Shown piece by piece: positions 58,841-64,000 of a DNA stretch of 64,000 nucleotides (positions within the stretch are counted from its first letter, which is position 1; each line of letters begins with the position of its first letter). Under the pieces are notes generated by a model. That model was not told the origin of the DNA and searched no databases. It was given only the letters and a program-made list of their open reading frames with translations. Source of the stretch: Phyllobacterium bourgognense (GTDB lineage: Bacteria; Pseudomonadota; Alphaproteobacteria; Rhizobiales; Rhizobiaceae); the NCBI RefSeq assembly GCF_003337575.1, contig NZ_QPJM01000013.1, forward strand, positions 1 to 64,000, in the 5' to 3' direction. Position numbers and translations under genes: made by a program.

Positions 58841-59066
58841 TACTGCAGCTGCTACCAGTTTACTAATTGTATCGCGAGGGCCCCTGAAACGCGCGGATCT
58901 CTGGTCCGCCACATCATAAATGCATCTGGTATAGTTGATAAAGCCTTACTTCACTTGCGCAAAATTGCTCTATTGCACAAACGTCACCTGCAACGAATGC
59001 AGGGCGGATTTATGGCAAAGCCCACTGCTCCCAAATTCCGTTACGAAGCCTTGGCCGGAGTCGAAC

Positions 59067-59098
59067 AAAAAAGGCGGCGCACCTGCACCGCCTTTTTT
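59067..59098 (-). terminator. Terminator after the HU gene
   Basis: An 11-bp A/G-rich stem (AAAAAAGGCGG/CCGCCTTTTTT), extended by GC pairs, has its T-run on the minus strand. It lies 20 bp past the HU stop. Confidence 0.88.
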
Positions 59099-59117
59099 GA
59101 AATTTGCGACGAACGAA

Positions 59118-59393
59118 TTAGCCGTTCAGCGCGTCCTTCAGGGCCTTTGCAGGCTGGAAAGCAACTTTCTTGGACGCTGCGATTTTGATCGTTGCGCCCG
59201 TAGCAGGGTTACGGCCTTCGCGAGCGGCGCGCGACTGGACCTTGAACTTGCCAAAGCCTGGCAGCGAAACTTCATCGCCGGCTACGACGGAATCAGTGAT
59301 ACCCTTAAGAACGCTATCAACAATCGCCTTGGACTGAACTTTTGTAAGACCCTGATCAGCGACGAGCTTTTCAATGAGATCGGACGTATTCAT
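59118..59393 (-). CDS. hup: DNA-binding protein HU
   Basis: This 91-aa histone-like protein has the HU/IHF signature GFGKFKVQSRAAREGRNPATG in the beta-arm region. It bends and compacts DNA as a dimer. ATG 59393 follows GAGGAAACCGCC. The frame is open to 59597 upstream, which is not coding. The HU promoter should be in 59394-59597. Confidence 0.96.
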   Translation of the reverse strand: MNTSDLIEKLVADQGLTKVQSKAIVDSVLKGITDSVVAGDEVSLPGFGKFKVQSRAAREGRNPATGATIKIAASKKVAFQPAKALKDALNG

Positions 59394-59597
59394 TTTGGCG
59401 GTTTCCTCAGTATATTCGTTGATCGGAGGCGTCTGTATGGCACGCGATTCCCGCTCTGTCATCAGTAAGAACGCCCAAAAAGCGGGTTTATACCCAGTGT
59501 TTACAGGGTTTTTTGCAAAACTGGCCATGAAATTCAAGATTACGCTCGGAAGAGGCTCGCAAACCGCACCAAGTGATTCGCAGAGTGTGGGCTTCAA

Positions 59598-60539
59598 TTA
59601 GGGCCGTTCAGCATGGAAAGGATCCCTCATTTGCCAGATGGGCGGGTCGCCGATATGGCGCACAAGGTGGTCTACAAACGCTCGAACCTTGGCCGAGACA
59701 TGTCGTGTAGGCGGATACACCGCATATATTTTGTAGGGAACGGGCGTCACATCAGGCAGCGCCGGAATGAGAACACCCGCTCGCAAGGCGTCCGCGGCAA
59801 TGAACATGGGAAGCAGGACCAGACCCAGACCGGCAATCGCCATATCACGCATAGCCTCGCCATTATTGGCGACGATACGGCCATGCATGGTCACCGAGAT
59901 TGGGTCGTTAGGAGAAGCCGGGTTTTCGAATTGCCATAACTGGCTGGTATTGACGTTTGAGTAGTCGATGCAGGCGAAAGAGCTCAGTTCTTCGAGTCGC
60001 GTTGGCAAGCCATTGACTGCGGCAAAAGCCGGGCTGCAGCAAATAATCCTGGCGTCAGTGCAAAGCTTGCGGGCAATGAGGCTTGAATCCTTGAGGATGC
60101 CGATGCGTATGCCGACATCATAGCCGCCACGCACCAGATCGACCATGCGGTCTTCAAGTTCTACCGCGACTTCCAGATCAGGATATTGCCTGGCGAAGTC
60201 GGCAATCATTCGTCCAAGATAAAGAGTGCCGAATGACATCGGAGCGGCAATCCTCAAATTGCCCCTAATGGCGCTATGGCGCTCACCAACGGTATCGGCG
60301 GCTTCAATGATCTCCCGAACCAAGGGCCTGATACGCTCGACAAAGTCGCGGGCGTGGTCGGATGCGACCAACTTGCGCGGCGAACGTTGGAACAGGTCTA
60401 TGCCTAATGCACCTTCAAGATCGGAAATGCGCTTGCTCACCACTGATTTCGAAAGGTTGAGGCGCGCGGCAGTTCCTGTGACGCTGCCGGTTTCCATTAC
60501 GTCGAGAAAAGTGAGAAGATCGTCGAAACGCCATTTCAT
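59598..60539 (-). CDS. LysR-type transcriptional regulator
   Basis: The 313-aa protein has an N-terminal winged helix (about 1-60, FLDVMETGSVTGTAARLNLSKSVVSKRISDLEGALGI in part) and a periplasmic-binding-like effector domain (about 90-300). The subfamily looks like the DsdC/AaeR-type cluster common in proteobacteria. It is divergent from the dioxygenase at 60703 with a 163-bp shared gap, so it likely controls that gene, perhaps in response to a quinone or phenol. Confidence 0.9.
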   Translation of the reverse strand: MKWRFDDLLTFLDVMETGSVTGTAARLNLSKSVVSKRISDLEGALGIDLFQRSPRKLVASDHARDFVERIRPLVREIIEAADTVGERHSAIRGNLRIAAPMSFGTLYLGRMIADFARQYPDLEVAVELEDRMVDLVRGGYDVGIRIGILKDSSLIARKLCTDARIICCSPAFAAVNGLPTRLEELSSFACIDYSNVNTSQLWQFENPASPNDPISVTMHGRIVANNGEAMRDMAIAGLGLVLLPMFIAADALRAGVLIPALPDVTPVPYKIYAVYPPTRHVSAKVRAFVDHLVRHIGDPPIWQMRDPFHAERP

Positions 60540-60702
60540 TGTTTGGTTATAGTGGACGTTAGGCCGGTTTGAAACACCCGTGCCCCTCCTTCGTTCGTTT
60601 TGGTCGAACATAAGTTGCAGAGAACCACTCTTTATCGTCCGCCAGACAACGCAGATATGTACACCAACGGCAATTATGCCCGAACAAACTCAGGAGGCTG
60701 CA

Positions 60703-61656
60703 ATGACCTTACAACTGACAGGCATTCATCATTTGACTGCGATAACGGCAAATGCGCCCGAAAATCTGCGATTCTATACGCAAACGCTCGGTCTGCGACT
60801 GGTTAAGAAAACCGTCAATCAAGACGACACAAGCGCCTATCACCTCTTCTATGCAGATGGAGAGGCAACGCCCGGCACCGATCTTACCTTCTTCGACTGG
60901 CCGGTTGGACCCGAAAGCCGTGGTACTCACAGCATTTCGCGTACGGGTTTGCGTGTGGGCAGCACAGCAAGTCTGGTATGGTGGAAAGCTCGCTTTACCG
61001 AACTCGGCGTAAAGTCCGGTGATATTGGTGAAATCGGTGGCTACGACTCGCTCGATTTTGAAGATGGCGAAGGACAACGGTTCCGGCTCATCGATGATGG
61101 CGCCGCTGGAGCATCGCACCCGTGGGACAGAAGCCCTGTTCCGGCTGAGCATCAGATCCGCGGGCTCGGTCCAATCACCCTCAGCGTACCCGATATTACC
61201 AACACGGAAGCGATCCTTCTTCATGTGATGAATATGCGCAAGGTCAACACTTACCCATCTCCAGATGGTGCCGGGCATGTTCATGTATTTGCAATGGGCG
61301 AGGGCGGCCCTGCTGCTGAATTGCATGTGGCCGTGCAACCGGACCTCCCGGCTGCTAGGCAGGGTGCCGGTGCTGTGCATCACGTCGCATTTCGCGCGCC
61401 GGACGTGCAGCAATTGCATGAATGGACCGAACGTCTGAGCGAATTCCGGATGCCTTCGAGCGGCGAGGTAGAGCGCTATTACTTCCGTTCGCTGTATTTC
61501 CGCGAACCGAACGGCATTCTGTTCGAAATCGCCACAGATGGTCCGGGCTTCACGGTCGATGAGCCTTTGGAGACTCTCGGTGAGGGCCTGTCGTTGCCGC
61601 CGTTCCTTGAAGGTAAGCGCGCTTCAATCGAAGCCGGGCTCAAGCCTCTGTTGTAA
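60703..61656 (+). CDS. VOC-family ring-cleaving dioxygenase (MhqO-like)
   Basis: The 317-aa protein has two vicinal-oxygen-chelate modules. The metal ligands fit His in GIHHLTAI (N-terminal module), His in [10 protein letters not shown] (second module) and Glu in [13 protein letters not shown]. MhqO-type proteins protect against hydroquinones by ring opening or conjugate removal. AGGAGG 5 bp before ATG 60703 decides the start. It faces a fused homologue across a bidirectional terminator. Confidence 0.85.
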   Translation: MTLQLTGIHHLTAITANAPENLRFYTQTLGLRLVKKTVNQDDTSAYHLFYADGEATPGTDLTFFDWPVGPESRGTHSISRTGLRVGSTASLVWWKARFTELGVKSGDIGEIGGYDSLDFEDGEGQRFRLIDDGAAGASHPWDRSPVPAEHQIRGLGPITLSVPDITNTEAILLHVMNMRKVNTYPSPDGAGHVHVFAMGEGGPAAELHVAVQPDLPAARQGAGAVHHVAFRAPDVQQLHEWTERLSEFRMPSSGEVERYYFRSLYFREPNGILFEIATDGPGFTVDEPLETLGEGLSLPPFLEGKRASIEAGLKPLL

Positions 61657-61663
61657 CGAAATT

Positions 61664-61692
61664 GAACAGGCCGGAGAAACTTCGGCCTGTTC
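61664..61692. terminator. Bidirectional terminator
   Basis: GAACAGGCCG (61664-61673) pairs with CGGCCTGTTC (61683-61692). It lies between the stops of two convergent genes. Confidence 0.8.
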
Positions 61693-61694
61693 TT

Positions 61695-63242
61695 CTATGC
61701 GGTCAGCCATTGCTGGACGGCGTCAATGTCGTGCGGTCCGATTTCATGATCAGCGGACACTGCTTTCACGGTAATATCGGCTCCGGCGCCCCGCAGTTCC
61801 GCCTCCAACGCGAGCGCATGCGCTCCAAACAGATCGTGGTCACCGGTAATTGCAAGAACTTTCACCTCACGAAGATCAGCCTTGGGCGTCTCTTCCAGCA
61901 CTTTTGTTGCACGCAACAAAACTGCATTGCGGACAATGCCCGGATGCAGTTGCATCATTGCCGCGATAATGTTCGCGCCATTGGAATAGCCGAGAAAAGT
62001 AGTCCGTTGGAGATCCAGGTTGTAGGCTTCAACTGCGCCCTCTATAAACGCGGCAAGTGCTTCGGCCTCCGATCGAATGTCCTTTTGATCAAAGCTCAGT
62101 GGTCCAAAGCGCCGGAACCAGCGGGCCGAACCCTCTTCCGTGCTGCGTCCGCGCAAACCAATCAAGGTGGCGTGCGGGGCAACCTTCGAGGCAAACGGCA
62201 TAAGACTGGTCTCATTGCCTCCCGATCCATGCAGGAGGATCAGCTTTTGTCCAGTGGTGGTCTCCGGGATGTAGACCCGGTGAATGAACGGAAACTCGCG
62301 ATAGATGAAGCGCGCGTCTTTCGGCAAGCCAAATTGCGGCAGCATGACTTTCAGGTTTTCAGCTTCCTCAGCGAAATGCGGTGGTATGAACAGTTCGGTG
62401 CCAAGCTTCTCTAGTGTTTCATCGATCAGCATGCCGGGGCCGTCGGTAGCCATTTCGAGCAGGCTGCCACCAGGCTCGCGCACGTAGATCGAATGGAAAT
62501 ATTTCCGGTCATGCATTGCCGTTGCGGTCATTCCGCTTGCTACCAAGCGATCATACGTTCCCGTTACAATGGGAATGTCCGCAGCGCGAAAAGCGATATG
62601 GTCTATGGTGCCTGTTCCGGGCGCCGAGCTCCAGAAGCCCGTTGCGTCGCGAACGTCGATACAATCGCCGGAGGTTGAAACCATTCTTGTGATCGTTTCG
62701 GTTTTCTCGCCTGAAATGTAAGAAAAATAATCTGCAAGGAATGTGCACGTTTCCTGCGGCTTTTCGGTCAGTATTGTCGCGCCGCAGATGCGTTTGATCG
62801 TATCAGATGCAGGAATGTCGCCACCGACCCAAAGATCGCCGCCCTTTACGGCATGAGTTCCCACGAGCTTCACGATCACGCCGTCGGGATCATGTAAACG
62901 CAGCACCGGTTCGCCGAATTCCTGTGCTGGCCCTGAGGTAGCAATGTTGAATTGCAGGGCGCGTGTCAGCCAGAAGCCGATGCTATTAGGGGCAATAGCG
63001 AGCGAGATTTCGCTTGGCTGCCCGTAACCAACGCGGCCGGGCGAACCATCTTCCCACACGAGAAAGGTAATCAGAGAGCCAGGATTGCCTGATGCGTCCC
63101 CATAAAGGAGATGGAGTTGGGTTGCGTCTTCATAACCGCCCGTGCGCTTGACGAGGCGCAGACCGAGGAAACCGGCATAAAAATCAACGTTTGCCTGAAC
63201 CTTCCGCGTGATCAGGGTGATGTGGTGAATGCCGCCTGTCAT
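61695..63242 (-). CDS. Fusion of MhqO-like dioxygenase and MhqD-like alpha/beta hydrolase
   Basis: The 515-aa protein has residues 1-300 forming two VOC modules like the neighbour (GGIHHITLIT, TIDHIAFRA, GSLLEMATDGPGM). Residues about 325-515 form a phospholipase/carboxylesterase-type hydrolase with oxyanion LLHGSGGNE, nucleophile elbow GYSNG, Asp in ITGDHD and His in ADHEIG. GGGAGATACTC precedes ATG 63242. In Bacillus these two activities are separate quinone-resistance genes (mhqO, mhqD), so the fusion supports a joint role. Confidence 0.88.
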   Translation of the reverse strand: MTGGIHHITLITRKVQANVDFYAGFLGLRLVKRTGGYEDATQLHLLYGDASGNPGSLITFLVWEDGSPGRVGYGQPSEISLAIAPNSIGFWLTRALQFNIATSGPAQEFGEPVLRLHDPDGVIVKLVGTHAVKGGDLWVGGDIPASDTIKRICGATILTEKPQETCTFLADYFSYISGEKTETITRMVSTSGDCIDVRDATGFWSSAPGTGTIDHIAFRAADIPIVTGTYDRLVASGMTATAMHDRKYFHSIYVREPGGSLLEMATDGPGMLIDETLEKLGTELFIPPHFAEEAENLKVMLPQFGLPKDARFIYREFPFIHRVYIPETTTGQKLILLHGSGGNETSLMPFASKVAPHATLIGLRGRSTEEGSARWFRRFGPLSFDQKDIRSEAEALAAFIEGAVEAYNLDLQRTTFLGYSNGANIIAAMMQLHPGIVRNAVLLRATKVLEETPKADLREVKVLAITGDHDLFGAHALALEAELRGAGADITVKAVSADHEIGPHDIDAVQQWLTA

Positions 63243-63314
63243 GAGTATCTCCCAGCCTGTCAATATTCGACTGTTACGGGGTAGAAAGCAGGGATGCAAC
63301 ACCTAGAGAACATC

Positions 63315-63425
63315 TCTAAAAAACAACACCCACCGCGGGAGCGGTGGGTGCTACTTGTAAAGATCAGCTGGGAGGAGACTGATCTCTAGACCATCCGTGA
63401 CTTGGGAGGAGAACGTCCCGGAGGT
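63315..63425 (-). ncRNA. Tandem cuckoo/CcsR-type sRNA hairpins downstream of DUF1127
   Basis: Reading the minus strand from the DUF1127 stop, hairpin 1 is 63421-63395 (CCG/CGG and GAC/GTC pairs around a mismatch). Hairpin 2 is 63385-63361 (7-bp AGATCAG/CTGATCT stem). Both loops carry the same TCTCCTCCCA, so each exposes CUCCUCCC (63411-63404 and 63377-63370). A strong terminator follows. This is the hallmark of the cuckoo/CcsR/alpha-r14 family, often co-transcribed with small DUF1127 genes and processed from the 3' UTR. Confidence 0.75.
63318..63350 (-). terminator. Terminator of the DUF1127-sRNA transcript
   Basis: A perfect 10-bp stem (63341-63350 and 63327-63336) with a 4-nt loop is followed on the minus strand by TTGTTTTTTA. 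Confidence 0.9.
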
Positions 63426-63438
63426 TAATCGAATTTAC

Positions 63439-63588
63439 TCACTGAGCCGAAGCGGCCTTCCTGGCGACGAAAGAGATATCGCCGCGGGAGATACCAAGGT
63501 CGTTCAGTTCACGTGCGGACAGGCGGTTCAATTCCGTGACAGTGTCACGATAGCGGCGCCAGTTATTGTAAGAGCGGATCAGGTTCAT
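63439..63588 (-). CDS. Small Arg-rich DUF1127 protein
   Basis: The 49-aa protein has the family pattern SYNNWRRYRDTVTELNRLS, then ARELNDLGISRGDI. DUF1127 proteins of about 50 residues bind RNA in Rhodobacter (CcaF1) and affect phosphate and carbon metabolism in Agrobacterium. AAGGTGAGTGAA precedes ATG 63588; the frame is open to 63663 but that part is not family-like. Two sRNA hairpins start 18 bp after its stop. Confidence 0.9.
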   Translation of the reverse strand: MNLIRSYNNWRRYRDTVTELNRLSARELNDLGISRGDISFVARKAASAQ

Positions 63589-63660
63589 TTCACTCACCTT
63601 GTAAGTTCTTGTTTGTTTGATCATTTTTCGATCATGCTGCTCATATAGTAGACAGCCTGC

Positions 63661-63682
63661 CAAACTTGCAGTGACAAGTTTG
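63661..63682. repeat. Inverted repeat upstream of the DUF1127 gene
   Basis: CAAACTTG (63661-63668) and CAAGTTTG (63675-63682) are perfect 8-bp arms with a 6-nt gap, 73 bp before the DUF1127 start. It could be an operator. Confidence 0.4.
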
Positions 63683-63758
63683 CATAGCTGCTCTGCAACG
63701 AAATGAGGGGTTGACCGTGAGAGCTGATGAGAAAACGGGAAGCTTTCTCCGGTTGAAA

Positions 63759-64000
63759 TCAGGCTTGTGCTCTTGCTTTAGATTTTGGCGTTTTGGATGG
63801 TCGGCGCGGCTGGGTTGATTTGTCTGTCTTCCGTTCCGCCAACAACTTGTCGGCCTTTTTTGCCGCCGCTTCGCATCGCTCGCGAAATTGTTCCACTTCT
63901 TCTTCCGGCAGGTGCTCGATACCAATAAAGGCATTCCTGGCTTTGCCAACACGAACCAGCTCATCGAGTTTCGCCTGGATGGCTACGCTATCGCGATTTT
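63759..64000 (-). CDS. Low-affinity iron permease family protein, C-terminal part
   Basis: The last 79 residues are visible; the gene runs off the window end. They read NRDSVAIQAKLDELVRVGKARN and then FIGIEHLPEEEVEQFRERCE, the conserved cytoplasmic end of the PF04120 low-affinity iron permease family, followed by a basic tail (KADKLLAERK, PRRPSKTPKSKARA). The membrane part is outside. Frame: first complete codon at 63998-63996. No start can be judged. Confidence 0.8.
   Translation of the reverse strand, partial: NRDSVAIQAKLDELVRVGKARNAFIGIEHLPEEEVEQFRERCEAAAKKADKLLAERKTDKSTQPRRPSKTPKSKARAQA

Overview
The window is chromosomal DNA of an alphaproteobacterium of the order Hyphomicrobiales (Rhizobiales; Brucellaceae/Phyllobacteriaceae/Rhizobiaceae-like). 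The evidence is the set of genes: rcdA (DUF1465) next to ruvCAB, ybgC-tolQRAB-pal-cpoB-tilS-ftsH-glmM, a 31-kDa-type Omp25/RopB-like barrel, rpoH next to rluD, an opgC glucan succinyltransferase and an aerobic cob cluster. Almost all of the sequence is core-genome-like. I saw no insertion sequence, prophage, CRISPR array or rRNA. Two tRNA genes are present: Glu(CTC) and Arg(CCT).

Layout. 0.2-7 kb, minus strand: thiE-like, Sel1-repeat protein, M20 amidohydrolase, efp, suhB and a MotA/MotB-like inner-membrane pair. 7-9.3 kb: TauE/SafE permease and opgC. 9.3-12.5 kb: a candidate CtrA-controlled small RNA, rcdA and ruvCAB. 12.5-25 kb: a GH5 hydrolase facing away from the envelope block ybgC-tolQRAB, pal, cpoB, tilS, ftsH, glmM. 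25-32 kb: Omp25-like barrel, serC with a structured leader, serA, a GNAT enzyme, a drug/metabolite transporter gene broken by one in-frame stop, and purA. 32-36.5 kb: a large proline-rich membrane protein, rpoH, rluD, a small membrane protein and tRNA-Glu. 36.5-42.5 kb: three glycosyltransferase-like genes, lldD, a D-2-hydroxyacid dehydrogenase and purU. 42.6-48.2 kb: cobJ (CbiG-fused), cobI, cobH, cobG and divergent cobL. 48.3-53.3 kb: an MscS channel and a type I secretion ABC/HlyD pair without a neighbouring substrate. 53.5-59.4 kb: tRNA-Arg, a second M20 amidohydrolase, dacF, a CobW-type GTPase, tusA, an L,D-transpeptidase and HU. 59.6-64 kb: a LysR regulator divergent from a ring-cleavage-type dioxygenase, a dioxygenase-hydrolase fusion, a DUF1127 gene with small-RNA hairpins downstream, and the end of a low-affinity iron permease gene.

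The most interesting signals are non-coding. (1) Just downstream of the DUF1127 gene, on the same strand, two hairpins each present the same CUCCUCCC loop, followed by a terminator; this is the layout of the 'cuckoo'/CcsR/alpha-r14 RNAs. (2) A three-hairpin, roughly 100-nt candidate sRNA at 9355-9456 has a perfect CtrA box (TTAA-N7-TTAA) correctly placed before its -10. (3) The promoter regions of rcdA and pal share the same 27-bp arrangement TTAA-N8-TTAA-N7-TTAA, and the Omp25-like gene has its own perfect CtrA box. Together these suggest that envelope genes, a CtrA-proteolysis adaptor and a small RNA are under one cell-cycle regulator. Starts were chosen by family alignment, Shine-Dalgarno sites and signal peptides; uncertain ones are flagged.
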